DNA from: Bacillus sp. 2B10
Lineage (GTDB): Bacteria; Pseudomonadota; Alphaproteobacteria; Sphingomonadales; Sphingomonadaceae
DNA length: 64,000 nucleotides
Assembly (NCBI GenBank): GCA_003946805.1
Contig: RPSH01000003.1
Location: 1 to 64,000, forward strand
Direction of reading: 5' to 3'
Shown here: in pieces, positions 17,573-25,975 of the stretch
Layout: each line of letters begins with the position of its first letter
Numbering within the stretch: position 1 is the stretch's first letter
Position numbers and translations under genes: made by a program
The notes under the pieces: generated by a model
What the model saw: only the letters and a program-made list of their open reading frames with translations
What the model was told of the DNA's origin: nothing
Databases searched by the model: none

Positions 17573-20005
17573 TTACTGCGCAGGCGCGGCCGGAGCGGCA
17601 GCCTTCGGCTTCACATGGCGATCGAGCCAGTCGGTCATCTGCCACAGCGTCTCACCGGTCGATTCGAGCGCGCGATAGCCATGCGCTTCGTTCGGCAGCA
17701 CGACATAGCGCACCGTCGCGCCATTGCCCTTCAGTGCCGCATACATCCGTTCCGACTGGATCGGGAAGGTCCCGCTATTGTCGTCGGCCGCACCGTGGAT
17801 CAGCAGGATCGGTTCCTTGATCCGGTTGGCATAGGTGAACGGGCTCATTTCGGTATAGGTCGGCGTCGCCTGCCAATAGGTGCGCTGTTCCGCCTGGAAC
17901 CCGAACGGGGTCAGCGTGCGGTTGTACGCGCCCGAGCGCGCGATGCCGGCGCGGAACAGATCGGTGTGTGCCAACAGGTTTGCAGTCATGAACGCGCCAT
18001 AGCTGTGCCCGCCCACCGCCATGCGGGTGCGGTCGCCGACGCCCAGCTTCACCACCGCATCGACCGCCGCCTGCGCATCCTCGCGCAGCTGCTTCACATA
18101 GGTGTCGTTGGCCTCCGCCCCGCCTTCGCCGATGATCGGCATCGCCGGGTTGTCGAGGATCGCATAGCCCTGCGTCAGCAGGAACAGGTGGCTGATCCCG
18201 CGCGGGCGGACGAAGCGGTTGCCCTGGTCCACCGTCTGCCCGGCGACCTTCGCATCGGTATATTCGGCGGGATAGGCCCACAGCAGCGTCGGCAGCGGCC
18301 CGTCGCGCTTCGCGTCATAGCCCGCTGGCAGGTACAGCGACCCCGACAGCGGCAGGCCGTCGGCGCGGTTGTAGGTGATCGTCTGCTGCTTCACCCCGGC
18401 AAAGACCGGCGCGGGATCGGCGAAGTAGGTGATCGGCCTTGGCCGACCGCCCTTCACGCCGCGCAGCATGTAGTTGGGGGCGAGCTTCGCGCTCTCGCGC
18501 CGGGTCAGCATCCGTTCGCCCTTTTCGTCGAGCAGCGCGACGACGGTTTCGTAATAGGGGGCCTGCGCGGTCCACAGCCGCTTCTGTTCGCCGCCCGCGA
18601 CCGGCATCGTGGCAAGGAACGGGAACGCGCCAGCCCTGGTCGCGCCGTCGCCGGTCATGTAGACCGCGTCGCGCGCGGGCGTGAAGCGCATCACCGGCTT
18701 GCCCGCGGCATTCTCCTCGGTCATCGGCATGCCGGGGTCGCCATACTGGTCCTGATAGTTGCGCGTCAGCAGCGCGCGGGTCTGGCCCGGCCGCGCGGGC
18801 GACACGCCGATGCGGTGTTCGGTGCGCGTGCGCCATTCGCGGTCGACGACCAGCGCGAAATCGTCATTGCCCCACAGGATGCCGCCGAAACGCGCCGGGG
18901 TCTGCGCCAATTCGACCGGTGCGGCGGAAAACGGCGCGCCCTGCATCAGGATACGGTCGTGGAACGCCACCTTCGCCTTGGGATCGCCGCCGTCCAGCGC
19001 CTCGGCCCACACCAGCGTCGCGGGTGCGTCGGCGCGCCACATCGCCTCGCGCGGGCCTTTCACCGTCGCGTCGAAATCGACCGGCAGGTCGTCGGCGAGC
19101 GGGCGGTCGACCAGCGTCCGGACCGGTTGCCCGTCGATCGTCGACACCGCGATCTCGGTCGGAAAATAGCCGGCGGGCAGCAGATAGGAATAGGGCCGCT
19201 TCAACCGTTCGGTCAGCAGGTAGCGGCCATCGGGCGACACGCTGAATTCGGTGACGAGGCCCGGCTGCCCGATCGGGCGCGCGGTGCCGGCAAGGTCGAT
19301 GCGCGCCAGCTGTCCGGTGAAATAATGATCGAACAGCGCCTCGTCATAGGCGCCCCGCAGCAAATCCTCATAGGTCCGCGCCGCCGAGACGCGGCCCATG
19401 CTCTCCTGCACCACCGGCCCGGCGGGCGTGGTAGTGGCGACCGGCGCCGCGCCGCGGCCTGCCGGGACCATATAGGCGATCAGCGCCTGGCTGTCGGGCG
19501 TCCACGCGAAGGGCGTGCCGAAGGTGCCGTTGAGCCCGCTCGCCACCCGCCGCGCGGCACCGCTCCGCTCGGCGATCCACAACGACAGGCCGTCGGGCTC
19601 CTGCACGTAGAAGGCCAGCCGCGTCCCGTCGGGCGACCAGTCGGGCGCGGCGAAACGGGTGCCCGCGGGCAGTTGCACCTGCACGGTTCGGCCGGTCGCG
19701 ATATCCTTGAAGCCGAGCGCGTTCAGCCATTGCACCCGCATCTCCGCCTGTCCGTTGGTCGCCGGATCGATGCGATAGCCCGCCAGACGCAGGATCGGCT
19801 TCGACAGGTTGGCGATGCCCGGCAGGTTTTCGCGGCCGAGAATGGCGAGGGTGCGATGGTCGGGGCTGACCGCCACCGCCGGGGTCGGCGGCGCTTCGAG
19901 GATCCGGGCGATCGCATCGGGTGCGCGGTGATAGGTGGTGCCCGCTTCCTGCGCCGAAGCGGTGGAAGCGAGCAAGAAAGCAACCAGACAGGCACCGACG
20001 CGCAT
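17573..20005 (-). CDS. S9 family (prolyl oligopeptidase-type) serine peptidase
   Basis: 810 residues with a signal peptide ending at STASAQ. An N-terminal beta-propeller region precedes a C-terminal alpha/beta-hydrolase domain with nucleophile GHSYGAFMTANLL, an Asp in HGAADDNSG and His in PNEAHGYRA. It belongs near the glutamyl-endopeptidase/acylaminoacyl-peptidase-like S9 proteins that are numerous in sphingomonads. It probably degrades peptides in the periplasm. Monocistronic. Confidence 0.93.
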   Translation of the reverse strand: MRVGACLVAFLLASTASAQEAGTTYHRAPDAIARILEAPPTPAVAVSPDHRTLAILGRENLPGIANLSKPILRLAGYRIDPATNGQAEMRVQWLNALGFKDIATGRTVQVQLPAGTRFAAPDWSPDGTRLAFYVQEPDGLSLWIAERSGAARRVASGLNGTFGTPFAWTPDSQALIAYMVPAGRGAAPVATTTPAGPVVQESMGRVSAARTYEDLLRGAYDEALFDHYFTGQLARIDLAGTARPIGQPGLVTEFSVSPDGRYLLTERLKRPYSYLLPAGYFPTEIAVSTIDGQPVRTLVDRPLADDLPVDFDATVKGPREAMWRADAPATLVWAEALDGGDPKAKVAFHDRILMQGAPFSAAPVELAQTPARFGGILWGNDDFALVVDREWRTRTEHRIGVSPARPGQTRALLTRNYQDQYGDPGMPMTEENAAGKPVMRFTPARDAVYMTGDGATRAGAFPFLATMPVAGGEQKRLWTAQAPYYETVVALLDEKGERMLTRRESAKLAPNYMLRGVKGGRPRPITYFADPAPVFAGVKQQTITYNRADGLPLSGSLYLPAGYDAKRDGPLPTLLWAYPAEYTDAKVAGQTVDQGNRFVRPRGISHLFLLTQGYAILDNPAMPIIGEGGAEANDTYVKQLREDAQAAVDAVVKLGVGDRTRMAVGGHSYGAFMTANLLAHTDLFRAGIARSGAYNRTLTPFGFQAEQRTYWQATPTYTEMSPFTYANRIKEPILLIHGAADDNSGTFPIQSERMYAALKGNGATVRYVVLPNEAHGYRALESTGETLWQMTDWLDRHVKPKAAAPAAPAQ

Positions 20006-20051
20006 ACATGACCCCTTATTGTCGATGGATTTTGATCCATCCGACTGGAAA

Positions 20052-20134
20052 CGTCACCCGGCGAAGGCCGGGGTCTCCAGCGGCTCCTGCTGCGCGCTAC
20101 CTCCGGGAGATCCCGGCCTTCGCCGGAATGACGC
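20052..20134. repeat. Intergenic inverted repeat, CGGCGAAGGCCGGG type
   Basis: Arms at 20052-20078 and 20107-20134 are near-perfect inverted copies around a 28-base spacer. The element lies in the 209-base gap between the S9 peptidase start and the aldehyde dehydrogenase end. The rest of that gap shows nothing else. Confidence 0.8.
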
Positions 20135-20214
20135 CCGTTTCAACAGGGATGGATCAAACTCCGGGGGTATCCTGCCACGCGCGCCGCGCCGCCGCCAGCC
20201 GTGCGGCGGCCCCC

Positions 20215-21582
20215 TCAGCCCGGTCGGAACACCGTCTTCAGGTTCATGAACTCGTGCAACCCGAACGGCCCTAGCTCGCGCCCATGGCCCGACCGCTTGA
20301 TGCCGCCGAACGGCGCCTCGGGCGAGGACGCCAGCATCTGGTTGATCGCGGTCATCCCCGCTTCGATGTCGCGGACGAAGCGGTCCTGTTCCTGCGGATC
20401 GGTGGTCCACACCGACGATCCGAGGCCGAAGGGGATGGCGTTGGCGATGCGGATCGCATCGTCGATGTCCGCAGCGCGGAACACCATCGCGATCGGGCCG
20501 AAAATCTCCTGCACCATCAGCGGGCTGTCGGGCGCGATATCGGTCAGGATACCGGCGGTGAGATAGGCACCGGGCAGGTCGGGCCGTTCGCCCCCCATCA
20601 GCAGCGTCGCCCCCTGTCGCTGCGCCCCGGCGATCTGTTCGAGCACCGTGTCGCGCTGTTCGAAGCTCGACAGCGGCCCCATGTCGCTGGCCGGGTCCAT
20701 CGGGTCGCCTGCCTTCACCGCGCGCATCGCATCGGCGAACTTCGCGAGGAACGCGTCGTACACGTCGCCATGGACGATCATCCGCTTGGCACAGATGCAC
20801 GACTGGCCGGTGTTCTGGATGCGTGCCGTCACCGCCGCCTGCACCGCGACGTCGAGATCGGCCGACGGCATCACCACGAACGGGTCCGATCCACCCAGCT
20901 CCAGCACGACCTTCTTGAGGTTGCGCCCGGCCTGTTCGGCGACGGCGATGCCCGCCCCCTCGCTGCCGGTCAGCGTCACCGCGACGATCCGGTCGTCGGC
21001 GATGATGTCGGCGACGGCGTCGGAGCGGATCGCGAGATTCTGGAACAATCCGTCCGGCCCGCCCGCGTCGCGCACCATTTCTTCCATCAGGCCGGCGACG
21101 CCCTGCACGATGCTGGCATGCTTGAGCAGGCCGACATTGCCCGCAAGGATGGTGGGCGCGAGGAAGCGCACCGCCTGCCAATAGGGGAAGTTCCACGGCA
21201 TGATCGCCAGTACCGGCCCCTGCGGCAGCCAGCGGACCTCGGCGGTGCCGCCGCTGCTCAAGGGAAAGGATTGCGGCGCGAGCATCGCCGGGCCGTGCCG
21301 GGCATAATGGCGGAAGACGGCGACGCATTTCTCGACCTCGGCCACCGCGGATTTCAGCGTCTTGCCCATCTCCTGCGTCGCCATCCGCGCCAGCCGGTCC
21401 TTGTTCGCATCGTACAGGTCGGCGATCCGCCCGAGCAGCGCGACGCGATCCTCGATCGTGGTCGTCCGCCATCGGGCATAGGCATCCGCCGCCAGCGCAA
21501 GCTTCGCCTCGACCCCCTCGGCGGTCAGGACGGGATGGGTCGCGATCTGCCGACCGGTGGCGGGATTGATGCTCTTGAACAT
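20215..21582 (-). CDS. NAD(P)-dependent succinate-semialdehyde dehydrogenase family protein
   Basis: 455-residue aldehyde dehydrogenase. It shows INPATGRQIATHP at the N-terminus, MPWNFPYWQ at the cofactor site, LTGSEGAG, catalytic Glu in LELGGSDPF and catalytic Cys in NTGQSCICAKR, and ends with EFMNLKTVF. The closest type is the short Sad/GabD1-like SSADH that oxidises succinate semialdehyde to succinate. The ATG at 21582 was chosen for its GAGG ribosome site. No GABA transaminase gene is nearby. Confidence 0.92.
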   Translation of the reverse strand: MFKSINPATGRQIATHPVLTAEGVEAKLALAADAYARWRTTTIEDRVALLGRIADLYDANKDRLARMATQEMGKTLKSAVAEVEKCVAVFRHYARHGPAMLAPQSFPLSSGGTAEVRWLPQGPVLAIMPWNFPYWQAVRFLAPTILAGNVGLLKHASIVQGVAGLMEEMVRDAGGPDGLFQNLAIRSDAVADIIADDRIVAVTLTGSEGAGIAVAEQAGRNLKKVVLELGGSDPFVVMPSADLDVAVQAAVTARIQNTGQSCICAKRMIVHGDVYDAFLAKFADAMRAVKAGDPMDPASDMGPLSSFEQRDTVLEQIAGAQRQGATLLMGGERPDLPGAYLTAGILTDIAPDSPLMVQEIFGPIAMVFRAADIDDAIRIANAIPFGLGSSVWTTDPQEQDRFVRDIEAGMTAINQMLASSPEAPFGGIKRSGHGRELGPFGLHEFMNLKTVFRPG

Positions 21583-21839
21583 GACGGGACCTCGACGATG
21601 GATCCGGCGAACCGGGTTGGCGGCGAAAACGCACCCTGGCCGTACGCGGTTGCAGACGGTGCCGTCGGCCCGTTGCCAAGGATTGGCGTGAAATGCGCGA
21701 CTCTGGCGGCAAATCCCACACCTACAACTGTAGTCTTTTGCCAAGCCATTGTAATCGTTCGCTCTGAAAAACTGGCACGGTCGCTGCAATGTAGTCGGCA
21801 TCACCGGAAACAACCCGGAACGCACAGGGAGACTTCATC

Positions 21840-22154
21840 ATGACCGCCATCCGCTTCGCTACCTCGATCGTCCTCGGCCTCGTCGCAACCACCTCGGCAT
21901 TCGCCGCCGAACCGAACAACGCCCCGACCCCGGCACCCACGCCGGTCGCCGCCGCTGCCTCGGCCTCGATGCTGCCGCTGACCGTCACCCTCGCCGCGGG
22001 CCCCGCCGCCGTCGCCTACAAGGCATCGCGCAACGCCCGTTACTGCTTCCGCACCGAAGTGACCGGTTCGCGCATCCGCCGCGACGTGTGCAAGACCCGC
22101 AGCGACTGGGAAGCCGCCGGGGTCGATCTCGACGCGGCGCTCGCCGGCCGCTGA
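21840..22154 (+). CDS. Small secreted two-cysteine protein (copy 1)
   Basis: 104 residues with a signal peptide ending AFAAEP, a Pro/Ala linker, and a C-terminal domain with two cysteines (NARYCFRTE and VCKTRSDW). Over the last 58 residues it matches the protein at 47549-47848 at 43 positions. The family resembles the many small sphingomonad periplasmic proteins with a GSRI-x-VC-x-T pattern; its function is unknown. The ATG has GGGAG upstream. It is divergent from the aldehyde dehydrogenase. Confidence 0.85.
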   Translation: MTAIRFATSIVLGLVATTSAFAAEPNNAPTPAPTPVAAAASASMLPLTVTLAAGPAAVAYKASRNARYCFRTEVTGSRIRRDVCKTRSDWEAAGVDLDAALAGR

Positions 22155-22180
22155 CACGCCCCGGCCCCCCGCCGACCATG

Positions 22181-22206
22181 CGGCCGTACCCTTGCCGGTA
22201 CGGCCG
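22181..22206 (+). terminator. Stem-loop after the small secreted protein gene
   Basis: CGGCCGTACC and GGTACGGCCG form a perfect 10-base stem with a six-base loop, 26 bases past the stop. Only short T clusters follow, so termination efficiency is uncertain. Confidence 0.55.
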
Positions 22207-22304
22207 TCGTCGTTTCCGGTCGCGTCGTTTCTGGTAGCTCTGCACCCGTTGACCGGTAGTTCGGCACGATTTCGCCGCATCGGGGCGGGTGATAGCGTCG
22301 CACC

Positions 22305-22499
22305 ATGAACAGCGCGCCCCAGACCGACCAGATGTTCCGTTCCGGCAGCGAGGAATGCGACTATTTGCGCGGACGCAGCGAAGTCCATCGTCAAATCGCT
22401 GAAAATACAGCGGAAGGTGAGGCGCGCATGATACATGAGCGTTTGTCGCGGCTGTACGCCGAACAGGCCGCGCTGATCGTGCTGGTACTTCCGGACTAA
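22305..22499 (+). CDS. Small hypothetical protein
   Basis: 64 residues, hydrophilic and helical (YLRGRSEVHRQIAENTAEGEARMIHERLSRLY), with no signal or membrane segment. The pattern of two amphipathic helices with HERLSRLYAEQA resembles small sphingomonad proteins of unknown role. The ribosome site is poor, so the call rests on composition and general resemblance. Confidence 0.5.
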   Translation: MNSAPQTDQMFRSGSEECDYLRGRSEVHRQIAENTAEGEARMIHERLSRLYAEQAALIVLVLPD

Positions 22500-22519
22500 C
22501 ACGTCCGGCAAAGATACCA

Positions 22520-22544
22520 GGAACACGCAACCCTTCGATCGGTT
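22520..22544 (+). promoter_or_regulatory. Candidate EcfG (general stress response sigma) promoter
   Basis: GGAAC (22520-22524), 16 bases, then GGTT (22541-22544) matches the alphaproteobacterial EcfG pattern GGAAC-N16-(C)GTT with one deviation. It lies 78 bases before the CsbD-like gene, whose family is classically stress induced. Confidence 0.6.
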
Positions 22545-22566
22545 GAAGCGCCCTAGCCGGTTGCAT

Positions 22567-22589
22567 CGGCGGCGGCACGACCGCCGCCG
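22567..22589 (+). other. GC-rich hairpin in the leader of the stress operon
   Basis: CGGCGGCGG and CCGCCGCCG form a perfect 9-base stem with a five-base loop, downstream of the EcfG-like promoter and 33 bases before the first start codon. It may stabilise the leader or attenuate transcription. Confidence 0.4.
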
Positions 22590-22622
22590 GTTCGCCGGGC
22601 CGACCCGGGAAGGACGAACCGC

Positions 22623-22988
22623 ATGAACAAGGACGAGATCGAAGGCGGCCTGCGCTATGCCGGCGGCAAGATCGGGAAGGCCGTGGGCGACACGGTGAAC
22701 CGCCGCGACTGGCAGGTCGATGGCGTCGTCGACCAGGTCGCGGGCGGCGCGCAGCACAGCTATGGCCGGGTCCGTTCGATCGTCGGGGATGCGATCGACA
22801 GCGCGCCCGCGCTGGCCGGATCGGCACGCGACACGCTGAAGTCCGCCGGCCGGCAGGTCGCCGACGGCGCGCACAGGGGCGGCACCGCCGCGGCGCGCAC
22901 CGTCGAGGACAATCCGCTGCTCTGGGCGGCCGGTGCCGCGATCCTCGGCTATGGCTTCGCCTGGCTGCTGCACGGACGTCGCGGCTGA
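22623..22988 (+). CDS. CsbD-like stress protein with C-terminal membrane anchor
   Basis: 121 residues. The N-terminal part (EIEGGLRYAGGKIGKAVGD, then VDGVVDQVAGGAQHSYGRVR) follows the CsbD pattern. A helical middle and a C-terminal hydrophobic segment (LLWAAGAAILGYGFAWLLHG) recall the tail of YqjD/ElaB ribosome-associated membrane proteins. It is the first gene of a five-gene operon behind an EcfG-like promoter and probably membrane attached. Confidence 0.85.
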   Translation: MNKDEIEGGLRYAGGKIGKAVGDTVNRRDWQVDGVVDQVAGGAQHSYGRVRSIVGDAIDSAPALAGSARDTLKSAGRQVADGAHRGGTAAARTVEDNPLLWAAGAAILGYGFAWLLHGRRG

Positions 22989-22996
22989 TCCGGGCG

Positions 22997-24517
22997 ATGA
23001 ACAAGGCGTCGTTCAAGACCCTGCGCGAGACCGCCGATCTGCGCCATCTGCGCCAGATCATCGCCGGTCTGGACGAGGGCGTGATCCTGATCGATCCCGA
23101 CCAGAGCCTGTTGTGGGCGAATGCGGCGGCGCTGGCGATGCACGGCGTCGACGACATCGCCGATCTGGGCGCGACGGTCGACGAATATCGCGCGCGCTTC
23201 CAGCTGCGTTACCGCAACAACCACCGGCTGGCGGCCGACGACTATCCGATCGACCGGGTCGTCGCGGGGGATTCCTTTTCGGAAGTGGTGGTCGAGGTGA
23301 TCGTCGCGGGCGAGGACGAACCGCGCTGGGTGCATCAGGTGCGCAGCCTGGTGCTGAACGACGACGATGACGGCGAACCGGCCTGCCTCGTGCTGATCCT
23401 GCAGGACGTGTCGGCACGCTACGAGGCGGAGGACCGCTTCGAACAGTCGTTCAACGCCAATCCCGCACCGGCGGTGATCTGCCGGTTGAGCGACCTGCGG
23501 TTCGTGAAGGTCAACCAGGGCTTCCTCGACATGACCGGGCACCAGCGCGACCAGGTGCTGTGCAGGAAGGTCTATGACATCGACGTGCTGCGCCATGGCG
23601 ACCGCCGCGATCTGGCGAAGGAACGGCTGGCCGAGGGGCGCACCATCCCGCAGATGGAGGCGGAACTGGAACTGCCCGGTGGCGGGACCAAGCTGGTGAT
23701 CGTCGCCGGCCAGCCGATCGACATGAATGGCCAGCCGTGCATGCTGTTCACCTTCGCCGACCTCGAACCGCGGCGAAAGGCGGAGGCTGCGCTGCGCCAC
23801 AGCGAGGAACGCTTCACCCGCACCTTCCAGATGGCGCCGGTGCCGATGGCGATCGGCGCGCGCGACGGGCATCTGCTGTGCGAGGTCAATGCCAGCTTCA
23901 CCGCGATGACCGGCTACGGCGCGACCGAGATCATCGGCCGTCCGCTGGGCGAGGTCGAATTGTGGGAGGACGGGGCGATGCGCCACGCGATCGAGGAATC
24001 GATCGACAACGGCCACGACCTGCGCGGGCACGAGGCGCGCATCCATGCCAGGGACGGCGCGACGATCGACTGCCTCGTGTCGACCGAGGCGATCCGGCTG
24101 GGCGACGACGCCTGCGTCCTGTGGGCGTTCCAGGACATCACCCGGCGCAAGGCGACCGAACTGGAACTGGTCGAGGCGATCGAGGCGGTGATGAAGGATA
24201 CCAGCTGGTTCAGCCGGTCGATCATGGACAAGCTGGCCCGGCTGCGCGCGCCGCAGGGCGTGGTCGGCGGCCCCGGGCTCGACAACCTCACGCCGCGCGA
24301 ACGCGACGTGCTGGCGCTGATCTGTCGCGGATACGACGACAAGACGATCGCCCGCACGCTCGACGTCGCGGCGAACACCGTGCGCAACCACGTCGCGCGC
24401 ATCTATGCGAAGATCGGCGTCAACCGTCGCATCGCCGCCGTCGCCTGGGCACGGGCGCGCGGTTTCGATGGCGAGGGCGTCGGTCTCGACCGGCAGGAAC
24501 GGGAGACGGCGTCATGA
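22997..24517 (+). CDS. PAS-domain regulator with C-terminal LuxR-type helix-turn-helix
   Basis: 506 residues. Three PAS-like domains (about 15-145, 150-265 and 275-400; for example FVKVNQGFLDMTGHQRDQ and VNASFTAMTGYGATEIIG) are followed by a helical linker and a LuxR/GerE DNA-binding domain (LTPRERDVLALICRGYDDKT) at about 430-490. No histidine kinase or receiver domain is visible, so it is a one-component sensor binding DNA directly. It starts 8 bases after the CsbD-like gene, suggesting it responds to or feeds back on stress. Confidence 0.9.
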   Translation: MNKASFKTLRETADLRHLRQIIAGLDEGVILIDPDQSLLWANAAALAMHGVDDIADLGATVDEYRARFQLRYRNNHRLAADDYPIDRVVAGDSFSEVVVEVIVAGEDEPRWVHQVRSLVLNDDDDGEPACLVLILQDVSARYEAEDRFEQSFNANPAPAVICRLSDLRFVKVNQGFLDMTGHQRDQVLCRKVYDIDVLRHGDRRDLAKERLAEGRTIPQMEAELELPGGGTKLVIVAGQPIDMNGQPCMLFTFADLEPRRKAEAALRHSEERFTRTFQMAPVPMAIGARDGHLLCEVNASFTAMTGYGATEIIGRPLGEVELWEDGAMRHAIEESIDNGHDLRGHEARIHARDGATIDCLVSTEAIRLGDDACVLWAFQDITRRKATELELVEAIEAVMKDTSWFSRSIMDKLARLRAPQGVVGGPGLDNLTPRERDVLALICRGYDDKTIARTLDVAANTVRNHVARIYAKIGVNRRIAAVAWARARGFDGEGVGLDRQERETAS

Positions 24518-24681
24518 GCGACGACAAGGCAAAGGCCGCCGCGGCCGCCCGGACCAGGGCCTCGGTCCACGAGGCGATCGGCAAGCTGATCGGCGACGAC
24601 GCGGCCAAGGACCGCGGGGCGGCCGAACGGCCCGACGACGATACCGGCGATTCCCCCAAGGGCAAGCGCAAGCGCCCGTAA
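24514..24681 (+). CDS. Small charged protein, CsbD-like motif
   Basis: 55 residues. The segment VHEAIGKLIGDDAAKDRGAAE resembles a CsbD core, and the C-terminus is a basic tail (KGKRKRP). Its ATG overlaps the stop of the PAS-LuxR gene (ATGA). It is probably a soluble stress-associated protein, though a structural family cannot be confirmed at this length. Confidence 0.7.
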   Translation: MSDDKAKAAAAARTRASVHEAIGKLIGDDAAKDRGAAERPDDDTGDSPKGKRKRP

Positions 24682-24706
24682 CCCTTCGATTTCAACAGGA
24701 GACACC

Positions 24707-25606
24707 ATGGCTACGATTCAAGACGGCCTCGCGCCGATCGATAAGACACGCGTCGGCAAGACCGCGACCCGCCTGTCGTGGGGCGCGGTGCTGGGCGGCG
24801 TCGTCATCGCCGTCGCGGTGCAGCTGGTGCTGGGCATCCTCGGCGCGGGGATCGGCCTGACCATGGTCGATCCGGTCGACGGCACGACGCCGGGCGCGGC
24901 GGGCTTCGGCATCGGTGCCGGCATCTACTGGCTCATCACCACCGTGCTGGCACTGGGCGCGGGCGGCTATGCTGCGGCGCGGGTCGCGGGCGTGACCGAA
25001 CGCTTCGATGCACTGGTCCATGGCCTCGTCGTGTGGGGCGTCACGCTGATCCTGACGCTGTACCTGCTGACCTCGGCGGTCGGCGGCATCATCGGCGGCG
25101 CGTTCCGCACCATCGGTGCCGTGGCCGGTACGGCCGGGACGGCGGTCGGTGCGGCGGCCCCCGCCGCCGCCTCGGTCGCGGGCATCGATGCGAACGACGT
25201 GAAGGACGCCGCGCGGGATGTGCGCAGCGAAGCCGCCGCCTATCTGTCCGACGCGCCGAACGATCCCGCACAGATGACGCCCGAACAGGCGCAGGCCGAG
25301 ATCGCGAAGCAGCTGCCCGCGCTCGCCCGCGGCGGCGCCGAGGGCGAGCAGGCCGAGAGCCGCATCGTCGACGTGGTCGCCGCGCAGCGCAAGATCAGCC
25401 GCTCGGAGGCGCAGGCACAGGTGACCCGTGCCAGGCAGCAGTTCGTCCAGACGAAGAACGAGACGATCGCCACCGCGAAGTCGGCGACCGACAAGGCCGC
25501 GGGTGCCGCCGCCGGCACCTCGTTCGTCCTCGTCCTCGCGCTGCTGATCGGTGCGGGCGCGGCCGGTTTCGGCGCAACCGCGGCGGCCCGCCGCCGGCTG
25601 CGCTGA
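24707..25606 (+). CDS. Integral membrane protein (PhnA-like annotation group) of the stress operon
   Basis: 299 residues. An N-terminal pair of hydrophobic helices (WGAVLGGVVIAVAVQLVLGI and the ITTVLALGAGGYAAARVAG region) is followed by a third helix pair, a long Ala-rich helical soluble part (about 150-260) and a final membrane segment with a basic end (AAARRRLR). Similar proteins occur with stress genes in alphaproteobacteria; the role is unknown. AGGAG precedes the ATG, and the gene is 25 bases after the small charged protein. Confidence 0.85.
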   Translation: MATIQDGLAPIDKTRVGKTATRLSWGAVLGGVVIAVAVQLVLGILGAGIGLTMVDPVDGTTPGAAGFGIGAGIYWLITTVLALGAGGYAAARVAGVTERFDALVHGLVVWGVTLILTLYLLTSAVGGIIGGAFRTIGAVAGTAGTAVGAAAPAAASVAGIDANDVKDAARDVRSEAAAYLSDAPNDPAQMTPEQAQAEIAKQLPALARGGAEGEQAESRIVDVVAAQRKISRSEAQAQVTRARQQFVQTKNETIATAKSATDKAAGAAAGTSFVLVLALLIGAGAAGFGATAAARRRLR

Positions 25607-25667
25607 GTGTCCGCGGCGGACCGGCGTATCGGGTCCGCCGCACCCCATCCCCCAAAGGAGAATCGAC

Positions 25668-25808
25668 ATGACCAAGAAGATCGCTCTGGGCATCGTGCTG
25701 GCCGCCTCGGTCACGCTCGGCGCCTGCAACACCGTCAACGGCGCGGGCAAGGACCTGCGCTCGGCCGGGTCGGCGGTATCCGGCGCCTCGGGACAGGAAA
25801 AGAAGTAA
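25668..25808 (+). CDS. Entericidin A/B family small lipoprotein
   Basis: 46 residues. A lipoprotein signal with lipobox LGAC is followed by NTVNGAGKDLRSAGSAVSG, the standard entericidin core. Entericidins are tiny envelope lipoproteins, in E. coli linked to stationary-phase lysis control and stress sigma factors. A strong AAAGGAG lies before the ATG. It is the last gene of the stress operon. Confidence 0.92.
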   Translation: MTKKIALGIVLAASVTLGACNTVNGAGKDLRSAGSAVSGASGQEKK

Positions 25809-25818
25809 CCGGTCCGCA

Positions 25819-25845
25819 CACCGCCCCTTTCGCGGGGGCGGTGTC
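25819..25845 (+). terminator. Stem-loop downstream of the entericidin gene
   Basis: ACACCGCCCC and GGGGCGGTGT form a perfect 10-base stem with a seven-base loop, 10 bases past the stop. There is no T tract. Confidence 0.55.
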
Positions 25846-25975
25846 GCGTCGGTCGCAGCCGGACCACCCCTGACCGGCCCGGCAGGGTCGGGCCCGGCCG
25901 ACACCCCGGCGCATGCCATCGGCAACGGCACGTCCATCCCGTGCGTTGCACCGCGGCATCATCGAGGAACCGGAC

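Noticed and set aside
16997..20011. 1004-residue open frame antisense to the GIN protein and S9 peptidase
   Set aside because: The opposite strand encodes intact recognised proteins; this frame has no domain and biased composition.
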